Notes: generated from the letters alone by a model not told the origin. Positions 1 to 6,098 are shown, numbered from the stretch's first letter. The stretch: DNA of 9,401 nucleotides from Planctomycetota bacterium (GCA_026982835.1 JALSGI010000808.1:1-9401); one strand, 5' to 3'. Program-made: numbers and translations.

Positions 1-91
1 TAACCCTCCTGGTTACAGGACCATCCGTGCAAGCCTCTGGGGCAAACCATCAAGATGCCGCTAGTTTCATCGGTTGCCCAGAGAAAACTTC

Positions 92-129
92 AAAAAAAAA
101 CCCAGACAGTTCGGGTCGGCCCGCCTGGG
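92..129 (-). terminator. Intrinsic-type terminator on the minus strand
   Basis: Read on the minus strand, CTGGG/CCCAG arms (101-105 with 125-129) enclose a second stem, CGGG/CCCG (112-115 with 120-123). The structure is followed directly by nine T residues (A run at 92-100 on the plus strand). This is the classic layout of a Rho-independent terminator and it works only leftward. No recognisable minus-strand gene ends here, since the nearest gene to the right (mcsA-like) is on the plus strand. It may end an unannotated minus-strand RNA or stop antisense transcription. The structure is seen directly; the function is inferred. Confidence 0.55.
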
Positions 130-276
130 AAGAATCGCCGGGCTGAGCATGGAGAACGGTTTAGGCAAAGTTTTCCAGGGGCAAGATCGCACCAATCAAT
201 CTCGAAATCTCGCCAACGGCAGAGGCGGCCGGGGCCCCCCGACGGGCCGAGCCTTCCCACCCCCTGGCAGCCGTGC

Positions 277-305
277 TTGAAGCGGAAAAGCTTGCCCGAT
301 AGAAT
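277..305 (+). promoter_or_regulatory. Candidate sigma70-like promoter for the mcsA-mcsB pair
   Basis: A -35-like TTGAAG (277-282) and a -10-like TAGAAT (300-305) are separated by exactly 17 bp. The matches to TTGACA and TATAAT are 4/6 and 5/6. Transcription would begin near 312 and give a leader of about 93 nt before the ATG at 405. No other well-spaced pair was found by eye just upstream of the gene. Planctomycete promoters are not well characterised, so this is a moderate call. Confidence 0.4.
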
Positions 306-334
306 CCTTCACGCTTCGGCCATATACTTCCATA

Positions 335-358
335 GGGGGCAAAGGTCGCTTTGCCTCC
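335..358 (+). promoter_or_regulatory. Leader hairpin upstream of the mcsA-like gene
   Basis: GGCAAAG (338-344), a GTCG loop and CTTTGCC (349-355) form a perfect 7-bp stem. Adding G337-T356 (wobble), G336-C357 and G335-C358 extends it to 10 bp. It lies in the predicted leader, about 47 nt before the start codon, and has no T run, so it is more likely an RNA-stability or regulatory structure than a terminator. Confidence 0.4.
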
Positions 359-404
359 GCCCCGAAGTGGTAGGCCCCGTCCCCCTGGGGAGAACCCAAC
401 TGCG

Positions 405-956
405 ATGAAATGCCAAAAGTGCGAACAGCAGGCCACCTTCCATATTACCGAGCTGACCGGCGGAAAGCCGACCGAACTGCACCTGTGCCAGGAACACGCC
501 CGCGAGTACCTGGCCCAGGGCAGCTCGCCCTCGCCCCCGGAGTCGATCCCGGCCGAAGCGCTGGCCCAGTACCTCGGTGTGGGAGCCAGTGCCGAGGAGC
601 TGGCTCGCCTGCAACAGGCCGTCTGCCCGGTCTGCGGCATCAGTTTCGAGACGTTCCGGCACCAGGGCCGCTTGGGTTGCCCGGCCGACTATGAAGCGTT
701 CAAAAAACAACTGGAAGCCGTGCTGATTTCGGTCCACGGGGAGACGCGTCACGTGGGCATGCGTCCCCCCCGGGGAGACGAGGATGCCCGGCAACTGGTC
801 GAGGTGATTCGGCTCCGCCGCCAGATGCTGGAAGCGGCCGCCGAGGAGGATTACGAACGTGCCTCGCAGCTGCGTGACCGCATCCGCCAGATCGAGCAGC
901 AGGTGGCCCGACGCCGGGAGGATGTGCCCGGCCGTGAAACCAGCCCCGAAAGCTGA
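405..956 (+). CDS. mcsA: McsA-like protein: zinc-finger and UVR-domain activator of protein arginine kinase
   Basis: The 183-residue protein resembles McsA, the partner that activates the arginine kinase McsB in Gram-positive stress responses. The N-terminal finger has C3, C6, C28 and H31. A second finger at 74-95 has C74, C77 and C92 in the McsA-type context CPVCG...LGCPADY, but D95 stands where the Firmicutes protein has the fourth cysteine. A charged helical segment at about 133-168 (LRRQML...EDYERASQLRDRI) matches the UVR motif shared with UvrB and UvrC. The ATG at 405 was chosen because the family begins with an M-x-C-x-x-C finger; upstream in-frame codons are proline- and arginine-rich and unlike the family. 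GGGGAGA lies about 11 nt upstream. The mcsB-like gene follows after 92 bp, which supports the identity. A generic UVR-domain protein is the alternative. Confidence 0.85.
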   Translation: MKCQKCEQQATFHITELTGGKPTELHLCQEHAREYLAQGSSPSPPESIPAEALAQYLGVGASAEELARLQQAVCPVCGISFETFRHQGRLGCPADYEAFKKQLEAVLISVHGETRHVGMRPPRGDEDARQLVEVIRLRRQMLEAAAEEDYERASQLRDRIRQIEQQVARRREDVPGRETSPES

Positions 957-1048
957 AACCCCATCCGCGCCGCGGGTCCGGCCACGGAGGGTGCCTCACA
1001 CCAGCCCCGACGTCCACACCCGCCTTCCCGGTCGAAACGAGGTGCAGC

Positions 1049-2119
1049 GTGGAGCTTGAAAGTCTGGTCCAAGAGCCCGGCGAATGGCTGCGCGGCGCCG
1101 GACGCGAGTCGGATATCGTCATCTCCTCCCGCGTTCGCCTGGCCCGAAACGTGGCCAGCTACCCTTTCGTTACGCGCCTCACCCCCCAGGAGCGAAACGA
1201 GCTGGGCACCCTGTTGCGCCACACCCTCGATCAGCTTGCCGGCCCCCTGCGGCTGGCTTACCTGGAGGTGGACCAGCTGGACGAACTGGACCGGCAGCTG
1301 CTGGTGGAGCGGCAGCTCATCAGCCGCGAGCTGGCCGAAACCGAAGGCACCCGCGGCGTGGCCTTCGACCAGCAGGAACAGCTCAGCTTGATGATCCTCG
1401 AAGAAGACCACCTCCGCATCCAGGTGGTCCATAGCGGCCTGGAGCTGGAAGCCGCCTGGCAGCAAATGGAGCGCATGCACCAACTGCTGCAACGCCATCT
1501 CACTTTCGCCTTCCACGACCAGTTCGGCTACCTCACCGCCTGCCCCACCAACGTCGGCACCGGCATGCGGGTCAGCGTGATGATGCATCTGCCCGCCCTG
1601 GTGCTCACCCGCCAAATGGAACACCTGTTCCGCAGCCTGCAAAAGATCAACCTGGCCGTCCGCGGGCTGTACGGCGAAGGCTCCCAGCCGGTGGGCGACT
1701 TCTTCCAGATCAGCAACCAGGTGACCCTGGGCCGCAGCGAACAGGACCTGCTCCGCCAGGTGGGCGAGGTGGTTCCCACCATCCTGGAATATGAACGCAA
1801 GGCCCGGGAATACCTGCTCAAGGAAGGCTACGAGAACATCCTGGACCAGGTGAATCGGGCCTACGGCATCCTCAAGGCCTGCCGCACCATCAGCTCCGAG
1901 GAAACGCTGCAGTTGCTCTCGCGGGTGCGCATGGGCGTGAACATGGGCCTGATCCAGGACGTGCCCTTGGAGGTGCTCAACAAGCTGATCGTTTACACCC
2001 AGCCGGCCCACCTGCAAAAACTCCACGGCCAGCAACTCGACTCGGCCCAGCGGAACATCCACCGCGCCCGCTACCTGCGGCAGATGCTCTCCGGCGAGGA
2101 AGGGGAACCCGCCGAGTAG
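1049..2119 (+). CDS. mcsB: McsB-like protein arginine kinase (phosphagen-kinase fold)
   Basis: The 356-residue protein matches the length and conserved blocks of McsB, which phosphorylates arginine side chains and so marks proteins for ClpCP degradation in Bacillus. Visible blocks are the N-terminal SDIVISSRVRLARN (21-34), EEDHLRIQ (118-125), CPTNVGTGMR with C165 (165-174), RGLYGEGS with E210 (205-212) and ISNQVTLGRSEQDLL (221-235). Two positions differ from Bacillus McsB as I recall it: the NEED loop reads L-E-E-D (117-120), and the C-terminal phosphoarginine-binding RDxxRA motif reads R-N-I-H-R-A (335-340). The GTG start at 1049 follows GAGGTG (1039-1044) and places SDIVISSR at the usual distance from the N-terminus. 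It is probably co-transcribed with the mcsA-like gene. No ctsR or clpC is in the window, so the targets and the fate of modified proteins are unknown. Confidence 0.9.
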   Translation: MELESLVQEPGEWLRGAGRESDIVISSRVRLARNVASYPFVTRLTPQERNELGTLLRHTLDQLAGPLRLAYLEVDQLDELDRQLLVERQLISRELAETEGTRGVAFDQQEQLSLMILEEDHLRIQVVHSGLELEAAWQQMERMHQLLQRHLTFAFHDQFGYLTACPTNVGTGMRVSVMMHLPALVLTRQMEHLFRSLQKINLAVRGLYGEGSQPVGDFFQISNQVTLGRSEQDLLRQVGEVVPTILEYERKAREYLLKEGYENILDQVNRAYGILKACRTISSEETLQLLSRVRMGVNMGLIQDVPLEVLNKLIVYTQPAHLQKLHGQQLDSAQRNIHRARYLRQMLSGEEGEPAE

Positions 2120-2164
2120 CCGCGGCTCAGTGTGCCAGAGAAGTTTCCCAGGAGAAAAAGTCCC

Positions 2165-2911
2165 TTACCTCTTCTCCAGCACCGTCGTGACGAAATCGCG
2201 CAGCAGCCGTTCCGCCTCGGGGGTGTCGGCGCAGCGGGCAGCAAACTCGTCCAGCTCCATCCCTGCGATCCGATAAACGTACTCCGGATAGTTGTAAACC
2301 CGATCCAGCAGTTCCCGCCGGTTCAGCTCCGGGTGGAACTGCGTGCACACCACCGGCAAGCCCTCTAGGCGATAGGCCTGATAGGGATTTCGCTGGGTGC
2401 GGGCAAGCCACACGGCCCCCGGGGGTAGCTCCACCACGCAGTCCTCGTGGCCCATCTGGCCCAGAAACGGATTGGGCAAACGGCCAAACAGTTCGTCGCG
2501 TCGGCCCGCCTCGGTCAGCTCCAGCGGCAACGTGCCCACCTCGGCTTGCTGGGGGCGGCGTTCCACGCGTCCGCCCAAGGCGCGGGCCAGGGCCTGAAAC
2601 CCCCAACAGGAAGCAAACAGCGGCTTGCCCGAGGTGGCCAACTCGGCCAGAAACGGCAGCAAGCGTTTCAGCCACGGCTCCTGGCTGGTAACCGAATAGT
2701 GGCCGCTGCCGCCCATGAGCACCACGTGGGCCTGATCGAGCAGTTGGGGTGGAGCCGGTCCTTGGAGCAAGTCCCAGGTGAGGATGCGCTGCAGCTCCAC
2801 GCGCAGCGCCCGGGCAAAGCAGCCCACTTCCTGCGGCCGCATCGGGTCGTCGGCGTTGCGCATTTGCAGCAGAAGAAATCGGGGCGAGGGATCCAGGGGG
2901 GAGCGATTCAC
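2165..2911 (-). CDS. Class I glutamine amidotransferase domain protein (GMP synthase glutaminase-like)
   Basis: With a GTG start at 2911 the product has 248 residues, a normal size for free-standing GATase1 proteins that release ammonia from glutamine. The frame stays open to an ATG at 3232, but the added 107 residues look non-coding and would overlap the plus-strand gene at 3145, so the shorter form is preferred; its ribosome site (AGAAAGA, 10 nt before the start) is weak. The family block RFLLLQMRNADDPM starts at about residue 11. The nucleophile elbow is FASCWGFQALA with C102, and the His-Glu pair is in QFHPEL (H193, E195), so the triad is complete. Serine before the cysteine replaces the usual glycine. 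No synthase domain is fused and no biosynthetic partner is adjacent, so the ammonia acceptor is unknown; a gamma-glutamyl hydrolase role is possible. It converges on mcsB with a 45-bp gap and no clear terminator. Confidence 0.82.
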   Translation of the reverse strand: MNRSPLDPSPRFLLLQMRNADDPMRPQEVGCFARALRVELQRILTWDLLQGPAPPQLLDQAHVVLMGGSGHYSVTSQEPWLKRLLPFLAELATSGKPLFASCWGFQALARALGGRVERRPQQAEVGTLPLELTEAGRRDELFGRLPNPFLGQMGHEDCVVELPPGAVWLARTQRNPYQAYRLEGLPVVCTQFHPELNRRELLDRVYNYPEYVYRIAGMELDEFAARCADTPEAERLLRDFVTTVLEKR

Positions 2912-3114
2912 CGGGGCTTGGTCTTTCTGCAGGGAAACAGGAGCTGCACCGGGGGCGCGGCGAGTTTTTCCTGGCCGCAAGCCTCCCCTGGCAGGATAGA
3001 ACCCGGCGGCCAAATCGTGCAAGGGGGAGTTCTCCCCCCCGGAGCAGCCGGCCGGGATGGACATCCTCTGTCCCACCTGCATTTGCCGAAAGGGGACGTC
3101 TAGCAGTAGGATGA

Positions 3115-3133
3115 CTTGGAGATTCTCTCCAGG
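3115..3133 (+). promoter_or_regulatory. Hairpin abutting the ribosome binding site of the acidic membrane protein
   Basis: TGGAGA (3117-3122), a TTC loop and TCTCCA (3126-3131) form a perfect 6-bp stem. T3116-G3132 (wobble) and C3115-G3133 extend it to 8 bp. The right arm overlaps the first bases of AGGGGG (3131-3136), the likely Shine-Dalgarno site for the GTG at 3145. The hairpin could therefore limit ribosome access; this is inference from structure alone. Confidence 0.35.
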
Positions 3134-3144
3134 GGGTGCGGCAA

Positions 3145-3666
3145 GTGAGCAAGCAGGAAAAACAAAAAGTTCCCGAACCGGGGTGCATGGGCTGGGGCTG
3201 CCTGACGGTGGTTGTCTTTTTAATGGTGACACCGTGCCTTCCTTTTGCCGGGGCGTTTGAAAAAGCCGACGCTGCGGAATGGGGAGCGCTCTTTTTTATC
3301 GTGGCCTATCTCGTTGCATGCGCGATTGCGTATTTTTATCTCTGGCCCCATCTCTACCGCATGTTCTTCCAGTCGGGAGAATCGGAGCCCCCCTCTTCGG
3401 GGTCGTCCTCTTCGGGGGGGTCACTACCGGTTTCCTACCAGTCGGGAAGTCGCCCCCGAAAACGAAAATCCGACGACGAGTTCCCCTGGGAGGCCTTCGC
3501 CTACGGCTACCTGATGCACGAGCTGTTGGACGACGATTCCAGCGAAGGGGCTTCCTCAGAAGAAGCTTGGGGAGCCACGGCTTGGGACGAAGACGACTCG
3601 GCCCAAGACGACTGGGACGTGGGGGACGACGGCGGGGGCGAGGAGTTCTGGTTCGACGACTTCTAA
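3145..3666 (+). CDS. Small membrane protein with a highly acidic C-terminal tail, function unknown
   Basis: I do not recognise this 173-residue protein. After a short basic N-terminus there are two hydrophobic segments, about residues 17-38 and 47-70. A Ser/Gly/Pro-rich linker (about 78-102) and a basic patch, RPRKRK (103-108), follow. The last 65 residues contain about 24 Asp or Glu plus several Trp, ending in FWFDDF. The tail should be disordered and could bind metal ions or basic partners. GTG at 3145 was chosen because AGGGGG (3131-3136) sits 8 nt upstream; GTG at 3136 is an in-frame alternative that adds three residues. The hydrophobic pattern followed by a biased but in-frame tail argues for a real gene. 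It is divergent from the amidotransferase (233-bp gap, 2912-3144, no clear promoter) and convergent with the formyltransferase. Confidence 0.7.
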   Translation: MSKQEKQKVPEPGCMGWGCLTVVVFLMVTPCLPFAGAFEKADAAEWGALFFIVAYLVACAIAYFYLWPHLYRMFFQSGESEPPSSGSSSSGGSLPVSYQSGSRPRKRKSDDEFPWEAFAYGYLMHELLDDDSSEGASSEEAWGATAWDEDDSAQDDWDVGDDGGGEEFWFDDF

Positions 3667-3680
3667 GACCGAATCACCCG

Positions 3681-3703
3681 GGCATGCAAACGCTTTGCCT
3701 GCC
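3681..3703. terminator. Hairpin between two convergent genes, possible bidirectional terminator
   Basis: GGCA-T-GCAAA (3681-3690), a CGC loop and TTTGC-C-TGCC (3694-3703) form a 10-position stem with one internal T/C mismatch. It occupies most of the 44-bp gap between the stop codons of the acidic membrane protein and the formyltransferase. There is no T run on either side, so efficient intrinsic termination is uncertain. Confidence 0.4.
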
Positions 3704-3710
3704 TTGGGAG

Positions 3711-4610
3711 TCACGGGGCCGCTTCGGCCAGCAGCCGGTGCAGGTGGAAGTGGAACTTGCCCAGCTTGCCGCCGTAGTTGCCGGCCGAGATGCGCACCAC
3801 GCCGGGACCGCAGGCGGCCTGGATTCCCCGGCGCATGGCCTGGGCCACGCAGGGCTCGTCCCGGCCGTCGATGACAATTTCATAAGCGCAGTTGGCCTCC
3901 GGGTGCAGGGCCGTCTCCACCCGCCCGGCCAGCGTGGGGCAATAGGCATGGTTGGTCGAGGCCACCAGCTTCTTGTACCGCGAGCCGACCTTGCTGCCGC
4001 TGCGGACCACCCCACCGGGGAACGGGGTGATGACTCCCGGCACTCCCGCGATGGCTTCCACGGCTCGCCGGGCCGCGGCCAGTGCGGCGGGTTGATCGAC
4101 CGCCTGGAGGATGAAGTTCCCCCCGCCCACTCCCTTGGCCACGCCCACGCGGTCCTGGACCAGGAACTCCCCCTCCATGACCGGGATGCGCCAGTAACGC
4201 AGCGAGCCGATGCGCTTGCTTTTCTGGTAGCCGTCGCCGAAGAAACGGATGTGCCGTCCCAGCGGAATGCGGTCCGGAGCTTCCGGCAGCCCGTCGAACA
4301 CCGCCAGCGTGGGACAGGTCATCAAACACTGCCCGGTGCGGTTGCTCACCGCCGCGGCCACCTGCTCCTTGGAAAAGCCGAAGAACAGGGCCGCTGCTCC
4401 CGGGCGTCCGTCGGGGGTTTGGGTCTGGTCCAGCAGCAGCTCCACGCCCGCCTCGGCGTCGCAGGCGATCACGCTGGTGGCGTAGCCGGTGGCTTCCTGC
4501 AACCCGGCCTGGAGCCAGTGGTCGTCTTCGGCGGTGATCACCAGCCGGGCGAACCACATGCGGAAGGCTTCGGCGAACGTGTCCTGGATTTCGGTACCGC
4601 GAATCTGCAC
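3711..4610 (-). CDS. fhcD: Formylmethanofuran--tetrahydromethanopterin N-formyltransferase
   Basis: The 299-residue product matches Ftr/FhcD, a cytoplasmic enzyme that moves a formyl group between methanofuran and tetrahydromethanopterin. It works in methanogenesis in archaea and in formaldehyde oxidation in methylotrophic bacteria and planctomycetes. Family blocks are IRGTEIQDTFAEAF near the N-terminus, ATGYATSVIACDAEAGVE, TPDGRPG, QCLMTCPTLAVFDGLP, VGGGNFILQ, the Arg-Asp-Glu-Pro-Cys segment before QAMRRG, and RISAGNYGGKLGKFHFHLH (273-291). The frame is open to an ATG at 4817, but that start would add 69 unconserved residues and leave only 14 bp before the divergent DUF1080 gene. GTG at 4610 gives the usual family length and has GAAGG 10 nt upstream. 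No fhcA, fhcB, fhcC, mch or mtd homologue lies in the window, so its C1 partners must be encoded elsewhere or be absent. Confidence 0.93.
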   Translation of the reverse strand: MQIRGTEIQDTFAEAFRMWFARLVITAEDDHWLQAGLQEATGYATSVIACDAEAGVELLLDQTQTPDGRPGAAALFFGFSKEQVAAAVSNRTGQCLMTCPTLAVFDGLPEAPDRIPLGRHIRFFGDGYQKSKRIGSLRYWRIPVMEGEFLVQDRVGVAKGVGGGNFILQAVDQPAALAAARRAVEAIAGVPGVITPFPGGVVRSGSKVGSRYKKLVASTNHAYCPTLAGRVETALHPEANCAYEIVIDGRDEPCVAQAMRRGIQAACGPGVVRISAGNYGGKLGKFHFHLHRLLAEAAP

Positions 4611-4729
4611 GGGCAGGATACCTTCGAGCGTTTCGTGACGCAGGGCCTTGGGGGAACGAGTCAGGGCAGGACTTCCGGCAAGGGAGTCTTCAGCGGAAAG
4701 CAAACGTATCTTCCCCGCTTGGGGATTGC

Positions 4730-4758
4730 TTGCCAAGAGCCTCCCGGGGGAACAGAAT
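4730..4758 (+). promoter_or_regulatory. Candidate promoter for the DUF1080-DUF423 pair
   Basis: TTGCCA (4730-4735) and CAGAAT (4753-4758) are 17 bp apart and match the sigma70 consensus at 5/6 and 4/6 positions. The site lies in the 221-bp region between the divergent formyltransferase (start 4610) and the DUF1080 ATG at 4832, giving a leader of about 67 nt. No equally good minus-strand promoter for the formyltransferase was seen. Confidence 0.35.
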
Positions 4759-4831
4759 GAGCAAAGCTGTTTTGTTTCGTCGTGCGTGCCTACATCGGCC
4801 CAAGTGATCCACCGCAAGGAGAATTTCCACG

Positions 4832-5527
4832 ATGCGCCACTTGTCTTTCGTGCTCACGCTGGCAGGAGTCCTCACGGCAGCCTGGTCCTCGGCGGCACCG
4901 GCCCAGGTCAACCGGCTCACCCCGGAGGAAAAGGCCCAAGGATGGCGGCTGCTGTTCAACGGCCGCGATCACACCGGCTGGATGTGCAACAACGGTCGCC
5001 CGATTGCCACGCCGGTGGAGGACGGGGCGTTGGTCCCCTACCGCTCCGGCGGCTACCTGATCGTGTACAAGGAGCAGTTCGGCGATTTCGTGCTGCGGTG
5101 CGACGTCAAGCAAAGCTCCGAGGATTGCAACTCGGGGATCTTTTTCCGCGTGGGCGATCTGAAAAACCCGGTCTATACCGGCTTCGAGGTCCAGGTATGG
5201 CGGCCCGGCAAGACATACCACAGCTTCGGAGCCATCTACGACCTGGTGCCTCCGCGGCCGAAGAGACCCAACTACTGGAAACCGCCCGGGGAATGGAACA
5301 CGGTGGAGATTCGCTGCCAGGGACCGCATATTCAGGTGAAGGTCAACGGCCAGGTGGTGGCCCGCATGAACTGCGACGAGTGGACCGTCCCGGGCCGCCG
5401 TCCCGACGGCAGCAAGCACAAGTTCGGCAAGGCCATCAAGGACTTTCCCCGCCGGGGGTACATCGGCTTCCAGGACCACGGCAAGAAGGTGTGGTACCGC
5501 AACGTGAAGATCCTGGAGCTGAAATAG
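4832..5527 (+). CDS. Secreted DUF1080 family protein (3-keto-disaccharide hydrolase-like fold)
   Basis: The 231-residue protein has a typical signal peptide: a basic MRH start, a hydrophobic core to about residue 18, then SSAAPA with cleavage likely near residue 24. The mature part begins with the DUF1080 signature, LTPEEKAQGWRLLFNGRDHTGW (29-50, given here as two adjoining blocks, LTPEEKAQGW and RLLFNGRDHTGW). It continues with SGGYLIVYKEQFGDFVLRCD, NSGIFFRVGD, GFEVQVW and GEWNTVEIRCQGPHIQVKVNGQ, and closes with GYIGFQDHGKKVWYRNVKI. The family is a concanavalin A-like jelly roll greatly expanded in planctomycetes; some members act on 3-keto glycosides, so periplasmic or extracellular sugar processing is plausible. 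The exact substrate cannot be read from the sequence. AAGGAGA (4816-4822) lies 9 nt before the ATG. The DUF423 gene follows after 42 bp. Confidence 0.92.
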   Translation: MRHLSFVLTLAGVLTAAWSSAAPAQVNRLTPEEKAQGWRLLFNGRDHTGWMCNNGRPIATPVEDGALVPYRSGGYLIVYKEQFGDFVLRCDVKQSSEDCNSGIFFRVGDLKNPVYTGFEVQVWRPGKTYHSFGAIYDLVPPRPKRPNYWKPPGEWNTVEIRCQGPHIQVKVNGQVVARMNCDEWTVPGRRPDGSKHKFGKAIKDFPRRGYIGFQDHGKKVWYRNVKILELK

Positions 5528-5569
5528 GGATCGTTCGATTTTCTTTTCCCAAGAGCAAGGGGCTGTTTT

Positions 5570-5977
5570 ATGCAACGCCTGGTGCTGGTGCTGGCCGGCC
5601 TGTGCGGTTCGGCCGCGGTGCTGCTTGCGGCCTACGCAGCTCATGGACTGGAGGAGGTCATCGCCCAGGGCAACATACCGGCGGCGGAAGCCCGCTCGTT
5701 CTTTGAGACCGGGCTGCGCAACCTGATGTACCATGCCCTCTGCCTGGGAGTGCTGGGCGGAGCGTGGCTGCGGTTGAACCGGTTCCTGGGCGTATTGTCG
5801 CTTCTGGCCTTGTTGGGCGGGGTGGTGTTGTTTTCCGGGGGGCTGATGTGGCGGGCCGTGGGCGGGCCGGAGCAGATCGTGCCGCTGGTGCCCGCCGGGG
5901 GGATCAGCTATGCGGCTGGCTGGTTCCTGATGGCCCTGGCGGCGCTTTTCGGGCCGGGCAAGCCGAAGGAGGAATAA
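5570..5977 (+). CDS. DUF423 (YgdD-like) small integral membrane protein
   Basis: The 135-residue product is close to the normal DUF423 length. Four hydrophobic segments are visible, at about residues 4-25, 50-68, 72-94 and 106-128. Family marks are the AYAAHGLEE segment after the first helix (compare GAHGL in relatives), FETGLRNLMYHALCLG in the second, and SGGLM followed by PLVPAGGISYAAGW in the last part. The molecular role of DUF423 is unknown. AAGGGG (5557-5562) is 7 nt before the ATG. The gene lies 42 bp downstream of the DUF1080 gene with no visible terminator between them, so they are probably co-transcribed. The palindromic repeat array begins right after its stop codon. Confidence 0.88.
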   Translation: MQRLVLVLAGLCGSAAVLLAAYAAHGLEEVIAQGNIPAAEARSFFETGLRNLMYHALCLGVLGGAWLRLNRFLGVLSLLALLGGVVLFSGGLMWRAVGGPEQIVPLVPAGGISYAAGWFLMALAALFGPGKPKEE

Positions 5978-5982
5978 CGGCT

Positions 5983-6017
5983 TGCGGCGTGCGCCATGCG
6001 CCGGAGCTTCCGCTCCG
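5983..6017 (+). repeat. 35-bp imperfect direct repeat, copy 1
   Basis: This segment matches 6107-6141 at 33 of 35 positions. It consists of GTGCGNC-type heptamers followed by a hairpin, CGGAGC-TTCC-GCTCCG (6002-6017). One difference lies in the heptamers and one in the loop (TTCC against TGCC); the stem is unchanged. Confidence 0.75.
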
Positions 6018-6038
6018 CTGTGAGAACAATCGCTCAAC

Positions 6039-6089
6039 GGCGAGCCGGGAGCGTCAGCTCCCGGAGGAGCCCCGCACGTCAGTGCGGGG
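6039..6089 (+). repeat. 51-bp composite double hairpin, copy 1
   Basis: GGCGAGCC leads into CCGGGAGC-GTCA-GCTCCCGG (6045-6064), then AGGAG, then CCCCGCAC-GTCA-GTGCGGGG (6070-6089). Both stems are perfect 8-bp palindromes with the same tetraloop. The 51 bp are identical to 6201-6251, and identity stops at the first base beyond each end. Confidence 0.85.
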
Positions 6090-6098
6090 AGGATCGAC

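Noticed and set aside
161..640. Minus-strand frame over the mcsA leader as the gene ended by the terminator at 92-129
   Set aside because: Most of it is antisense to the mcsA-like gene and the product has no recognisable features; a non-coding RNA would explain the terminator better.
851..2062. Long minus-strand open frame (403 codons) across mcsB
   Set aside because: It lies antisense to a clear kinase gene, is Leu/Gln/Ala/His-rich and has no family motif; such shadow frames are common in GC-rich coding DNA.
2912..3232. N-terminal extension of the amidotransferase to the ATG at 3232
   Set aside because: The extra 107 residues are Pro/Arg/Gly-rich and unlike the family, and they overlap the plus-strand membrane protein gene and its ribosome site.
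3279..4760. Plus-strand open frame (493 codons) across the formyltransferase
   Set aside because: It overlaps the acidic membrane protein in another frame and is antisense to the well-conserved FhcD; its composition is not protein-like.
4790..6037. Minus-strand open frame (415 codons) across the DUF1080 and DUF423 genes
   Set aside because: It is the complement of two recognised genes and has no motif or ribosome site of its own.
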